Assembly: GCA_900660155.1 (NCBI GenBank)
Contig: CABFPE010000016.1
Coordinates: 1,695,735 to 1,759,734 of the forward strand
Origin: Hofstenia miamia
Taxonomy: Eukaryota; Xenacoelomorpha; Acoela; Hofsteniidae
Direction of reading: 5' to 3'
DNA length: 64,000 nt
Each line of letters opens with the position of its first letter. Position 1 is the first letter of the stretch. Positions 48,638 to 59,347 of the stretch are shown here, piece after piece. Made by a program: the position numbers and the translations under genes. The notes beneath the pieces were generated by a model. The model saw only the letters and a program-made list of their open reading frames with translations. It had not been told where the DNA came from and made no database searches.

Positions 48638-50252
48638 GCAATCAGAAATTTAAACATATATAAAGAAAAAGTTCGGGAAGATTGCAAAAAAAATATATAT
48701 ACATAGAGATATTCGTTTAAGTGAAGCACACAAAACAACCAAAACCGACTTCAAATACCATATTTTTAGCACAAATCAAATACAAACTAAAATTAGAATG
48801 TCTATCATAAAATATAAATCGTAACAAATCTAGTTGAAAATTACTTACAGTTTTTAAAGCATTGCAAAATTACGGCTTCGATGTCCAAGGACATCCTGCG
48901 ATAAGCCTCTGTTGTTGAGTGGCAATCACGCTTACCACTAGTTTGCCGCAATTCCGAGAGTCGTCGCCTTACGACCGCCACTGTCACCCGCTTCCTTAAT
49001 AGTCCAATTAAAGCAGGCAAGGATTTCTTAATCGAAGATTGGATGATATCACCAATATATATGGCTTTTCCATTTCCCTAAATTAATAACAATAACCGTT
49101 CTTAGAAATTCAAATATTTTACTATTTCCAAAATACGCATGCAATATGAAATGGTACATGCGATTTTATTAACATTAGCATTATCAAAATCCTAGGTCAT
49201 TTCCACCCCATTGCAAAATCACCAAATTGAATCCTTTGATAGTTTTCTAAATTAAAATAGATACATATAAAAATAAATCTTACACAAATTTCCACAAGTT
49301 TTTTTGTTCGAATGCTTCGTGTAAAAAATCCGGCCACCAGGTACTGGGAAAAGTTCAAAATGCTGAAGAAAAGGCTTCGCGAACTGAATGTGGCTCGTGC
49401 CAACAATAGCAACTTTACTCATCTAAGGTAATTGCCAAACTCAACAAAGAACATAACTACATATATGATAACGACAAAAAAGTAACACTAATTTATGGTA
49501 ATTTAGCATTATTTCCAGAAAACAATAAAACTACAATTTTTGCATTATATGAGAACTGTATAAACAGTTTAAATTATTTAAGTTGCATTTAAAATCATTA
49601 ACCAATATTAATTTACTATTGTTACAGTAAATATAAGTCAGTGGCTAAATGGTATTGCTAAATTCATGTAAGACGCCAAATTGTGACGTAATAGGATAAA
49701 ATTCAAAAATGCAAAAATAAAAAAGAATAATTTAATTAGTTGAATATTAGAATAAATCATTAAACAATGTCACACAAAACATATATTGTGGCGTGTGTGG
49801 AACTTTGCAATAAATTCATTTAAAAAATTTGATTATCCAAATAAATTAGCAAATAAGGATAAGATTATAACCTTTGATAATTGCAGTATTTTGTGGAGAT
49901 AGTGATGTTTGCCCCCTTTTCCTTTGTGGAGATAGCATTCCGACTTTGCACTCATCTTCTAAAAATAGCTCTCTTGCAACATTGATGGCGAATCTGTTGG
50001 GCATACTGCCGAGGAGATTGACTAAGGTGATGCCATTATGTTGAATCGGGTCATCATTTTGGATATTTTGGGATACCTCAGTAATCTGCGGATTGCCAGG
50101 CTAAAAATAATTGTCATAATAACCAAATAAAAGTACAATACCAGATGCCTTTTTAGTTTTTAGAGAGTGCGATTCACATTTTCTAACAAGTTTGACATCT
50201 TATGCATAGCACGTGTGTTATCATCCAGCGTTGTCAGAATTCTCGGCAATAT
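46330..50252 (-). CDS. Exon cluster II, BEN-like plus DUF4806-like hypothetical gene (partial)
   Basis: Exons from 5' to 3' on the minus strand start with 50178-50252 (ILPRILTTLDDNTRAMHK). Next, joining in phase 0, is 49872-50100 (LVNLLGSMPNRFAINVARELF...), which resembles the start of a BEN domain. 49308-49410 is a block starting MSKVAIVGTSHIQF. 48849-49078 has acceptor AG and donor GTAAGT (RKRVTVAVVRRRLSEL). 46789-46927 has GATVKDSVRRIVKEIFSTE, the core of DUF4806. 46540-46650 is homologous to 44230-44390 of cluster I. The terminal exon 46330-46453 ends in TAG. Phases do not connect at every junction. A Tc1 element (46999-48602) occupies the intron before the DUF4806 exon. The shared exon suggests the two clusters arose by duplication. 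Confidence 0.45.
46999..48602 (-). mobile_element. Complete Tc1-type transposon
   Basis: The ends CAGTACGCGAATTAAAGTTT and, reversed, CAGTGCGCGAATTAAAGTTT match over about 37 bp with one difference and are flanked by TA. The element sits in a TA microsatellite. Inside is an unbroken 341-codon transposase. The ends and ORF are both well preserved, so the insertion is young and potentially mobile. It lies in an intron of exon cluster II. Confidence 0.95.
47163..48188 (-). CDS. Tc1 transposase, intact, DD34E
   Basis: Cut-and-paste transposase that binds the element ends and inserts at TA. Residues 1-50 form the first helix-turn-helix (HRFTNKTQTEIANDL, TQSTVSRAIKKYEE), followed by the GRKP hook (57-60) and a second helix-turn-helix. 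The catalytic triad is visible: Asp153 in VLWSDETS, Asp243 in FQQDNAPCH and Glu278 in SPDMNPIENFW, with 34 residues between the last two. The C-terminus ends AAKGGHTGY, standard for the family, and length (341) is normal. The ATG is preceded by a leader of about 410 bp up to the terminal repeat. No defect was seen. Confidence 0.97.
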   Translation of the reverse strand: MEAHNNIHLQIVTLHRFTNKTQTEIANDLNTTQSTVSRAIKKYEETGDAKTDYKNCGRKPLFSDRDHRQMRLLVERNPRSTAAELKDDMGAVGPKGDCCLRTFQKALKSAGIKTIKASRRPHLTPHQIAMRYQWAKDHRDWTVDKWAKVLWSDETSIVLQDDCPRFVRLVEGHALTPNHFRKTFKHPASIMFWSCFSFHGTGRSYVVEGIMNSEIYIQHVIDGRVVRQMEETYPAGDGLFQQDNAPCHCSHRSRAHMASRGLHLLDWPAASPDMNPIENFWAIIKLKIRKQRPQTKNELIRLFLNIWNHDEDVQAMCQTLVNSMPHRIEALLAAKGGHTGY

Positions 50253-50293
50253 CTAAAAATTTAAATAACTATTTCCAACACCTTTGATATATA

Positions 50294-51641
50294 TGGTGTG
50301 TCTGAAAAGTTTTAAGAATTTATACCTCATTTTAAAATTGAAACGAGATTCCAAAAAAAGACATTATATTTACACAATGTAATCACCACCTGCATTTATC
50401 ACCCTTTTGCAATGTTCAACTAAATGTTGCATCTCACGTGAGAAACAGTTTTCTTCTATCTGTCTAAACCACTGCAGCGTTTCATTTACGATTTCATCGG
50501 AGGATCGAAAAGTAATCTTTCTGACGTGCCTCTTCAATTCTCGGAATATGTAGCGGTCACAGAGATTTAAGTCTGGACTGTAGGCTGACTGCCTAACGAT
50601 CGTCACACCTCGGCGATGAAGAAATTCCATTGCTGCAGCTGCTAAGTGAGGTCTTGCGTTATCGTGTTGCCACCACAACTCTCGAAGTTTTGTAGGCGTT
50701 GATCGCAGCTTACGCCACCTTTCGCCGAGTGAATGCACAAAGGAAACATATCTGTCACCTGTTACTGTTTCTCCAGGAGTCAGTGCTTCCACATAACATT
50801 TTTTGTCTCCTGTAAAAGCAAACAGGATCATTACCTTCTTGTTTGTAAGCTTTGGACGTGTCACCTTCAGCTTTGATTCTGATGGATGAAGCCACGCTTT
50901 GTTTTCTTGTTTGCTCATGAGGCTGTTGAAAAGAATCCATGTTTCATCCTCAGTAGTCCAATAGCGCAAGCAGTCCTCTAGAGAATTTCTTTCGTACAAA
51001 GCGATCAAATTACGAGCGCATTCCACGCGATCCGCCTTATTCCGCTGCGACAGAGTGTGCGGCACCCATACTGAACAGACCTTTCGCAACCCCAGCTCTT
51101 CAGTCAAAATTTTGCGAACTGAATCTTTTCCTATGCCGAACTCCTCAGCTAGCATTCGAAGCGACTGCCTGGGCTCTTTTTGAATGGACTCTCGTATTGC
51201 CATGATGTTGCTATTGGTGCAGGATGAAGATGGGCGGCCACTTCTGGGTTCGTCACACAGGGTGGTTTTGGATTCCGAAGAGAACTGTTTACACCATAGA
51301 TATACAGTTGATTGTGATGGTGGCTGAGGAAATGCTGATGACGATGATGCTGCAGCTTGCAAATTGTCATAGATGGCAGATGGTCTTAAGCCTCGTGTAG
51401 CCTCAATGTACACATAAGCTCGAAACTGTTCTTTTGATAATTGCATTTTATATTCGCTGCACACAGAAGCAGTGATGAGAAAATATTGCACGAAGAATAT
51501 GAAATGGAGCAATATGGCATGTGCACTTACACAGTTTGTCATTCCTTACTTATTTCTGATTGGCTTATTACAGACACTGCCTTAACAATGCACATACACC
51601 TAGAGAATAGCTGAATTCCTAAAACTTTTCAGACACACCAA
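50294..51641 (-). mobile_element. Apparently complete mariner transposon
   Basis: The ends GGTGTGTCTGAAAAGTTTTA (left) and its complement near 51620-51640 (right) match over about 25 bp with few differences, next to TA-rich flanks. The single transposase ORF inside is unbroken. It lies just upstream of exon cluster II on the same strand. Confidence 0.9.
50370..51446 (-). CDS. Mariner transposase, DD34D
   Basis: I place the start at 51446 (MQLSKEQFRAYVYIEATRG), which gives 358 residues, close to the family's usual 340-360; the frame is open for 32 codons further upstream. A paired helix-turn-helix N-terminus includes PSQSTVYLWCKQF and EPRSGRPSS. The catalytic residues are Asp in TTEDETWI, Asp in WWQHDNARPH, and the last Asp in YSPDLNLCDRYIF, 34 residues after the second. 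In the usual motif the last stretch is SPDLAPSDYHLF, so NLC replaces APS, a family feature also seen in the remnant at 57.3 kb. No frameshift was seen, so it may be functional. Confidence 0.95.
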   Translation of the reverse strand: MQLSKEQFRAYVYIEATRGLRPSAIYDNLQAAASSSSAFPQPPSQSTVYLWCKQFSSESKTTLCDEPRSGRPSSSCTNSNIMAIRESIQKEPRQSLRMLAEEFGIGKDSVRKILTEELGLRKVCSVWVPHTLSQRNKADRVECARNLIALYERNSLEDCLRYWTTEDETWILFNSLMSKQENKAWLHPSESKLKVTRPKLTNKKVMILFAFTGDKKCYVEALTPGETVTGDRYVSFVHSLGERWRKLRSTPTKLRELWWQHDNARPHLAAAAMEFLHRRGVTIVRQSAYSPDLNLCDRYIFRELKRHVRKITFRSSDEIVNETLQWFRQIEENCFSREMQHLVEHCKRVINAGGDYIV

Positions 51642-51885
51642 GTATGTATATATAACACTGGTATCTCAAAATTTTGCGATTTCTTTAAATTTTAGCATTG
51701 TGTAGTACTCATCAAACTAAGCACTTTACCAAGTTTTTTTAAAAATTTATCGTCCATAAAAAGATATTGACACTAAAAGAAATAATATATTATTCAAAAA
51801 AATAAGGAAGCAATTATAATATTTGTTGTAGGCATTAATAATAAATGAATAACTTATCTTCAACTACAAAAAATAATTATTTTCA
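51642..51885. other. AT-rich spacer
   Basis: Nothing recognisable lies between the two mariner-type insertions. Confidence 0.4.
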
Positions 51886-52110
51886 TCAGTCACCATCAGA
51901 TAATCTTTTTGGTTGGAATGAAGATTTTTTTAACGATTTCTGTATAGAACTAAAATGAAGCAAGATCATGTCAAAGAAATATCTTAAGATGTTAAGAAAG
52001 CCAGAAAAGTGTAACATGTCAAAAAATTCATCTACGTCATTTAGCCAAATATACGTTTCTTTTGTCTCTGTGATTAACGTAACAGCCAAATTGACTTTTG
52101 GGACACCCTG
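51886..52110 (-). mobile_element. Solo terminal fragment of a Tc1/mariner-type element
   Basis: The right edge at 52110 reads, reversed, CAGGGTGTCCCAAAAGTCAA, a classic mariner-superfamily terminal repeat, next to TA. No matching left end and no transposase were found; the 77-codon ORF starting here is not a recognised domain. Confidence 0.6.
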
Positions 52111-52178
52111 TATATACATGATATGTTGATTAAGAATCTTGGGGTTCTATTAAAAAAGGCAATAAATGTTTGTAATAA

Positions 52179-52315
52179 NNNNNNNNNNNNNNNNNNNNNN
52201 NNNNNNNNNNNNNNNNNNNNNNNNNNNNNNNNNNNNNNNNNNNNNNNNNNNNNNNNNNNNNNNNNNNNNNNNNNNNNNNNNNNNNNNNNNNNNNNNNNNN
52301 NNNNNNNNNNNNNNN
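52179..52315. other. Assembly gap
   Basis: Run of N; apparent ORFs across it are artefacts. Confidence 0.99.
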
Positions 52316-52581
52316 GTAAATTATATTTTTCAATAATATATATTGAAATTTGATATAGATTTTATATATATATATATACATAATTTGAATCAGGCTGGGG
52401 AAATCCATCTGATGGTCCAAAGTTTTTTGAACATGGAGTTGAGTCAGCCTCAAGTGCTTGTCTTCTACAGACATTCTAAAATAGAAAAGTATTTAAAAAA
52501 TTTCAATTCTATATTTACATACATACCACTGTAAATTGAAATACTTTGGCATTTGCTATTATGTAGATTGTTTCTAATATA

Positions 52582-53240
52582 TGGTCTATCAGAAAATAAA
52601 TGAGAATTTCATAATTAGTATTGTGTATTATTGTAAGTGCAATTACATGTCTAAAGTCTTCAACTGCAACAATTTATCAGTGGTTTAATGAGGATGACAA
52701 TATTATGTAAGTTAGAGAAGAAACGAGACGAAGACCAAGTGTGCTGCGATTAACAACCAACATTGATGAAGTTAAATGGATCATTGTCATGAAGCCAAGT
52801 GCATCACTGAGAGCTATTTCAGAAGATATTAGCATCGGAAAGGATACAGTGTGGAAAGGAATTACATTTGTGGAAAGTCTGTTCAACATGGGTTCCTCAT
52901 GATCTTGGCGAAAAAACTAAAGCTCTGCAAGTTGGGAGTGTAAAGGTCAGCTAGGTGGTAATGCAGCTAAATACTATGCTTGTGAAGATGAAATCTGGGT
53001 ATACTTTGATTTCTGCGGGACAATCAACAAAACAAAGTGTGGCTCAAAGATGGTGAGAAAAGACCGAGAGTATTGAAACCAGGTTTAACTGCTAGGAAGA
53101 CGTTGCTGTTAATTGCATTTACTTGTGACAAAAAGATCAGTATTGAAACGAAATTTAATGAAATAATTTATTCAAACAGCTACATCGAGTTTGGCAAACA
53201 TACAGGAAACAATTGGAGAACATTGCGTAGTCGCCCAACT
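52582..53240 (+). pseudogene. Decayed mariner related to the copy at 50.3-51.6 kb
   Basis: It starts with TATGGTCTATCAGAAAATAA, similar to the intact element's end (TATGGTGTGTCTGAAAAG). Plus-strand frames give TIYQWFNEDD, EETRRRPSV, SLRAISEDISIGKDTV, KVCSTWVPHDL and then WLKDGEKRPRVLKPGL, ARKTLLLIAFTCDKK and TLRSRPTN. These parallel the blocks of the intact transposase in order. Several shifts and stops occur, and the C-terminal third is replaced by TA repeats. It lies in opposite orientation to the intact copy. Confidence 0.8.
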
Positions 53241-53708
53241 AATTATATATATATAAGTATATATACATGTATATATAACTAGCATAAATCATTTGAGCCA
53301 GGCCGCGGAAATGTATTGGATAGTCCAGCATCTATTTGTTCAACATTTTTGAAAGCGGAGTGGGATGGTCAGCCTCCAAAAAACTAACGCCCTCTAGGCT
53401 AACATTAAATCAAGCATCGTCATCAAGTCGATTTTCAAGTATCAACTTCATTCGGTTTATTTTTTCAATGTTACCTAAGTAACATTTGCAGATCACTTGA
53501 AATGCATTACGGAATCAAGTGTATGAATACAAACTATTTACAATTACAACTATTTAAAAAAATTAACAAAAGCAAAACAATGGTCTGAAGAGCTTAGTTT
53601 ACATATTTAGCTAAATTCCACTATACATTGGAAAGGAGATATTCTTTGACATTAAATTCTAATGGATTTTACGAAAAAATATTGTAATTCATATTAGCTG
53701 ATTTTTTA

Positions 53709-53933
53709 TGTTTGCCTAATTAATGTACTTTGCAAAGATGTATAATGCGCATTGAGATCAGTGTTATAGCTAGACAAATCTACGTTCCGGGTGTTGATGA
53801 CAAGCATATACCCCCTCCCACAATAATTGCTTATTTTTAGATCACCTGTCTTAGTAAGTATATTACGCTGGGTGCAAATGTCTAGTCCTAAGCAGCACTG
53901 ATCACTGTAGCTACAACGCTGATTGAGATACAA
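53709..53933 (-). other. Short Cys-rich ORF of unknown nature
   Basis: The frame lacks an ATG near its start (the first codon is TTG) and contains RCSYSDQCCLGLDIC, then NYCGRGYML. The C-x5-CC-x5-C spacing resembles small disulfide-rich secreted peptides, and it could be one exon of such a gene or chance. No signal sequence or convincing splice sites were seen. Flanking sequence at 53960-54110 repeats ATCTTAATAAGAAT three times. Confidence 0.25.
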
Positions 53934-54239
53934 AGAATGTTGAATTTATACGATTAATTGCAATAAATGTATTCTTGAAAATAGCAGATCTCTCAATCTA
54001 CATGTACTATTCCGAATCTTAATAAGAATACACATTCTTAGACAGATCTTAATAAGATTTAACTGGTTCTTTTAATAACTTGAATCTTAATAAGAATTAC
54101 AATGTACTTTACTGAAGAATATTAATATACTAAGCGCCAGTGATTGTTGAAAGAATTTGAACCTAGTAGTTTTATGTTTAGCGGCTAAGTAATAAAGTTT
54201 TTGATTATCCGTTTAAATACTGTCATAAGGATTAGCTAC

Positions 54240-56270
54240 TAAGGCAGCCCAAAATAAAGCCAAAGGTTTCTTATCTAATATAGAAGCATCCAGGTAATCT
54301 TCCGGAATAGAACATGTAAGAATTTAAAGTTGATCGCAAATAAAGTTGTGCGTGCTGAGGTAAGTTTCATACAAGAGTTTTTCAGATCCAGATGGAATCC
54401 TAAGATATCCAGTTTTGGAGTCGGTTACCAAATATATTTACTAATATTAAAACGAAAATCACATGACTGAAGGAAATTATAATGTTCCACTTTGAATTGT
54501 TCATTTCGTCAAAAACTATAATTATGTTGCCGATGTGACCCAGACTAAAGAACCTAAGTCCTGGAGCCGTTTAAGTATCGTGTTGATCATCATTTGGCAT
54601 ACAAAAGGTGCCATTGAAATCCCCATCGTTAATTTTCTGAATCTAAAACGTTTTCCCATTCAAGTCAATAAGTGTTGTTTTATATCAATGAAATTCCTTG
54701 ATTGGAATATGGTAGAAAGCTGCCTCAAGATCAAGAGAAATAGCGACGGATTAGCATGTGGTGAAAATATATTAAACACACAAGGTAATGGCGGAAAATT
54801 GACTTTGGGTGGTAGGATTCCACTACAAGACGCAATTTTGTTCTGGATTTAGGTACTGCAAAACAGTGAATTTAAAATGGCGATCAGTTAGGCGCGAATT
54901 CAATAACTTCTGCTTTTGGGAGGGTATCAATCTGAGTAAGTATGTGCCTTGTGGTTAGCTTATCAAATTTCCGAGGACGTTTTTCCATGTACGTGAGGTT
55001 TAAAAGAATTGAAATGAATAAAAGCTTCTTTAACAGAAGAAAGTCACTCTGGTACTTCAAAATCGGATTGAAAACGACTCCAGTCAACATTAGCGGTTGA
55101 AAATTGGTAGCAAGGCTCAGCTTCCGAGTCCAGAGATTCAGCTATGTTGGAGAGCCAATTAGGAAAAATGTCCGCTTCTTCTACTCCTTGTTCATAATCT
55201 TCCAATTGCTCAGAAAAGATGTTTTCTTCATCATCTCAGTTAAGCTGAAATTTCCGGAAAAAGTCCTGAAGAATGGAGATCACAAGTTGATGAGTTTGAT
55301 CAGCAATGTTGGCTTCATAGTCCAAAAACGGTTGCTGTGCTTAGGCTGGGAGTCGCGCTGCTTGTTGTGTAACCAAGGAAAGTTGCCGGATATCAACAAT
55401 TTGAGATTGATCTGAGATTGTCGAAACCGAGGCCATTGAGATCTGCGTAGAGCTGAGTAGAGCATCTAACACTTGAACCAGCGGCAAAAAAGGGATATTG
55501 TCTACAATAATAGAATCAGGTGCCACCACGCTAGAGTCAATAGTAACAACAGATAAAGTGTCTTCTGAACCAAAAAGTTCTCTAAAGTGATCGACGATAG
55601 TCTCATGGCCAGAACTAAGTTCTGAACCTGAAAATAACGATAACTTCAAAGAGGTTTGAGCAGTAGTATAAATAAGAGTGGTCTCATGACCAGCATTAAC
55701 TGGACTTACTGGACCAAAAAAACAAACACCTGCTGTAAAAACAGAGAAATCGAGCAACGGCGAAGGAGAAAGCTCGCTGTGTCTCCTTGGAAAGTCTTCA
55801 GTAGTCAGTAACGAGTTGGACGAAGAATTGAAGTTCGTTTTTATCGCTGGGCTAAATATAAGGTTTGTAGGCTACCAATTGTAACTGTTGAGCAACCGCA
55901 GGCAATTGTGCTGTATAGAAACTGTGTGGCCAGAGACGCCGAACTTGTTGATCGGTTTGACTGTGGAGGCGTTGGACTAACGCGTTGAGGATGTAGAGAA
56001 GCTGCAAGAGCTTCTGGAGATCTCTGACAGACTTGGTGAGTTTCCTATGCAAGAGTTAGCCTTATTCATCTAGCGATTCAGTTGAGTCAGTAGAAATATT
56101 GATATCTGATTGAAGTTAAGAATCTGATTGTGTAAGAGCGTCCGACGTTTGTTCAGATGCAGCAGCTTGCGATTTGATTTTGGCTTTCTGTAGTTGGTTA
56201 GTATTGGGCATAGAGAGACGAAACAACAAAGAAAATTTTTCTCTTCTATGCTAGCGTATGTAAACAAAAC
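54240..56270 (-). mobile_element. LTR/DIRS-type retroelement fossil
   Basis: Minus-strand segments at about 54880-55090 and 54560-54740 resemble the start and middle of an LTR- or DIRS-class reverse transcriptase (FAVPKSRTKLRL-like and MGISMAPF-like blocks). Upstream, 55340-56270 holds Gln/Leu-rich and Ser-rich open segments that could be a gag-type region. Terminal repeats were not found. The copy is broken in many places and looks old. The clade is uncertain. Confidence 0.5.
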
Positions 56271-57063
56271 ACATCCAACATTACAACAAAGTCATTACAT
56301 CATTATTGCAAATACGGATCAGAGAGTTTGTTGTTAGTATTAATTGACACCTTCATCATTTTGAGTTCGAATATGTTGTAAAATACTACAAACATTTCCA
56401 TGAGGAAAAAAGTTTTAAATTTCCCAAATACGAATACCATCAATTGAACCTAAATCCTGGTCATTTTTATTAGTTCATTTTACTGTTCATTAGTCATTGC
56501 ATAATGTGAATTCAGAGTAAATTCACTTTTTTCTACAGATTGACCGCACAATGCAATGAATTTAGATTTCCTGTTGTTTTTTTTTCAATACAAAATTGAT
56601 AATTTCGAAAGTGAATAGTTTGAAAACCCTCATTAATGTTTAGAAATTAATTTTTTGACGAAAACATATAATAGGCAGCACAGTCGTCATCATATACAAT
56701 TTCTGAATATTTTTTATATTATCTACAAGAAAGCATACATTCTATTTTTTATCATTGTACACAGATTCTTTAATTGGAGGAGCAGAAGGTCCAAAAATAC
56801 GTTAAGCATTGCTTACCTTTAGACATTTTCTCGAATCCATAACATTTTTGTTGCAGTCACTGACAAGATATTCAAGCCTACTGTTCTGATAGTCTTCAAT
56901 AATGGATTCTTCCATTACAGTATCTGTTGTAGCGAATAATGAAATTTAAACAAGTTCTGCTGTCCATTAGAAAATATTTAATGAATCTTTTTTAACATTT
57001 TCGTTTTCAAATCTTTGAAAAACATCTCATTAAATTCTAGTTGCAATCGCTAACGTGTTTTTA
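56271..57063. other. AT-rich stretch
   Basis: No gene or repeat was recognised. Confidence 0.4.
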
Positions 57064-57806
57064 CCGGGGGTTACAAAAAATGTTTTTTAAATAATTAAAA
57101 TTCTAAACTGTAATAATGTGTAGAATATAGTAAAAATAACTAGAACACAAATTAACAAATATGTACACAAAAGTTTAGTAAATGACATATTCACCCTGTG
57201 CATCAATAACTCTTTGAAAGTGATTCTTGAATTCTTTGAATTCTTCCCCAAGTTTTCCTTATGTAAGCGAGTCTAAAAATGATTGAATGTCTTTCCGGAT
57301 ATCAGCACAGTTATTAAAGTTTGTATTCTGCCTATACGTTTCGTAATTTCTAAAAATGTACCGATCCATTAGGTTTGTGTCGAGAGGATATAGTACTTGG
57401 CGTTTGTTGTTTTCTTCGATCACGTCTCTAAGCAGCTCCGCATTTTCATCACTTGTACTAGTGCGTTTTCTACCTGAACCTTGTTGTCGCTCAAAATTGT
57501 CATGATCATTCTCTTCGTATTCTTTCTTAATCTGCTGTATTCTTACGCTAACAGTATGTCCTTCGCCCCAACTACGAACAAGTAATTCGTGTATTTCGGT
57601 GGCCTTGTATGCATTGCGGAATGGAGTTGCAACAAAAAATCCAGTTCACTACCTTGAATATTCATTGTTGATGACAAATCAGTCCTGGTTATCGATTAAA
57701 GTTCAGAAGGTTGCTGTAGCCTTGAGAGTTAAATTTAAAACAAGTTAGATTAAAGTTAAAAAGTTTTTCAATGAAGTGACAAAAACGAATTTTTTGGCAA
57801 CCCACA
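57064..57806 (-). mobile_element. Internally deleted mariner remnant
   Basis: The ends (GGGGGTTACAAAAAATG left, complement GTGGGTTGCCAAAAAATTCG right) are similar. Minus-strand reading gives a helix-turn-helix start (NAYKATEIHELLVRSWGEGH, RIQQIKKEYEE, GSGRKRTS). It then jumps to YPLDTNLMDRYIFRNYETYR and a C-terminal FKNHFQRVIDAQGEYVIY. The central catalytic region is missing. DTNLMDRYIF parallels DLNLCDRYIF of the intact mariner at 50.4 kb, so the two families are related. Confidence 0.8.
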
Positions 57807-58199
57807 TATATAAATGCAAGTATATGCAGCAAAATTGCGCATAAAATGAGAAAGCAGCAAAAAGCAAGAGTAAAATTACTGTATACAAAAAAATCACATT
57901 AAGGGAAAATGGTTAGTAAAAATGCTGATTAAGTAGATCCTCTATGATCAAAAAGTTCATAACCACCATAAGTAAACGCAAAGAAACTATAAATTTGTTC
58001 CTATTAATAACTTCACTATTATAATGTTTATGTAAGTTGAATTAAGAAGATAATCACTAAACGTGTACAGAGTTACAATACAATTACAATAAATATGTTT
58101 TAACTAATTGAATTAAATAGAATTTTCTAAAAAGACTAACTATCCTATATTAAGATCATATTGAATGCAAAAGTAAATCTTAACAAATTTAAAACGTTA

Positions 58200-58760
58200 A
58201 CGTTGCAAATTTATTTCAGTGAAATACGCATTGTAACAAAAATCACCGACACAAAGAACGACTTCAAGTTGTGCGTCTTCTAAAAGCACAGTAATCTTTT
58301 CTCTGCCAGTAAATTTCTGATGAAATTCTTGCAGTCTATAATGTTCACTACCAATTTTGACGTTTATGCTCTCGTTGGTGACATATGGATTAATATTTGC
58401 GGCAGTACTTTCTTGGTTTAAAGTTTTAATAAAAAACTCAATTTCGACAAATTTGATTATACTTCTGTGTTGAAATCGTTCACAAAAAGAATTGCGCCGC
58501 TTTTGTCTTTTATAACAGCGGGAGTAGTAGATTTTTCCATTGAGGGTCGTGTAAGCAAGAGCCTTATTGCAAATATCCGTTTGTTAAGGTGATTGTATAA
58601 ATCACAGGAAAAAAATAAAAGGTTTCTATATTCAGAGGTTTTCCATTGACGACTAACTTCTCGTGGTAAGCGAATTATAAGTATATTTGGCGAAATAGCA
58701 CAAAGAGCTTCATGAATCTTAATGCGTTCACTGTTAATTCAACGATTTTCTCTCAATGAA
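58200..58760 (-). pseudogene. Transposon-associated domain remnant
   Basis: Minus-strand reading gives LPREVSRQWKTSEYRNLLFF followed by LYNHLNKRIFAIRLLL. It resembles the PREFQR...WKATEFRNFLLY block at the C-terminus of a group of animal transposon-borne proteins with uncertain superfamily. Frames are interrupted after about 100 codons. Confidence 0.45.
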
Positions 58761-58779
58761 AATCAATAACATCCATTTA

Positions 58780-58830
58780 CAGTGGCATCACTGTAGATTT
58801 GGGGGCCCGGTGCAAGTTGTCAATACGCCA
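58780..58830 (+). mobile_element. Solo hAT-type terminus
   Basis: CAGTGGCATCAC followed by GGGGGCCCGGTGCAAG is a common hAT end pattern (CAGTGGCGTA...GCCCGGGGCAA). A partner end was not found nearby. Confidence 0.5.
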
Positions 58831-59347
58831 CCATCCCACATCCTATACTTCTATAATTACTTTGTCATTTTGCTATTTTAGAACCCGAAATCTCAGTTCA
58901 AATTCGAAATCTTTAGAACATTTTGTAAGAGTTGATATTAATAAGCATTCACTTATTAATATTTAATTTCCACATAAATTGTAACTAAGAACTTCCATGG
59001 TTTTGCAGGTTTCTAGTTTTATATTGAGATTACATGTAATTACCGTTTTCATGTAATTCCCACTGTGGTACTTGCATTTTTTGACAATTGTTATGATTGA
59101 ATCCAAATGTTTTCATGAATTCATTGGGAGATGGGTTATCCATTTTTTCTCAAGTTTCTGTTTTGATTAAGAAAAATCTAATTCGTCCATGATATTATTG
59201 TTATAGATGTCATTGTCAAATGTTGTTCTGCCTCAAACATTGATGTATCCGTCTGTACAATTGATATGACATCGAAGTTCTTGACGTTGAATGTGTTGGA
59301 TTTAGACATTTTATTGGCATTCACTAATTCTATTTTTCTTTATAATA

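Noticed and set aside
54535-54852. 105-codon plus-strand ORF
   Set aside because: Antisense to the retroelement fossil on the minus strand.
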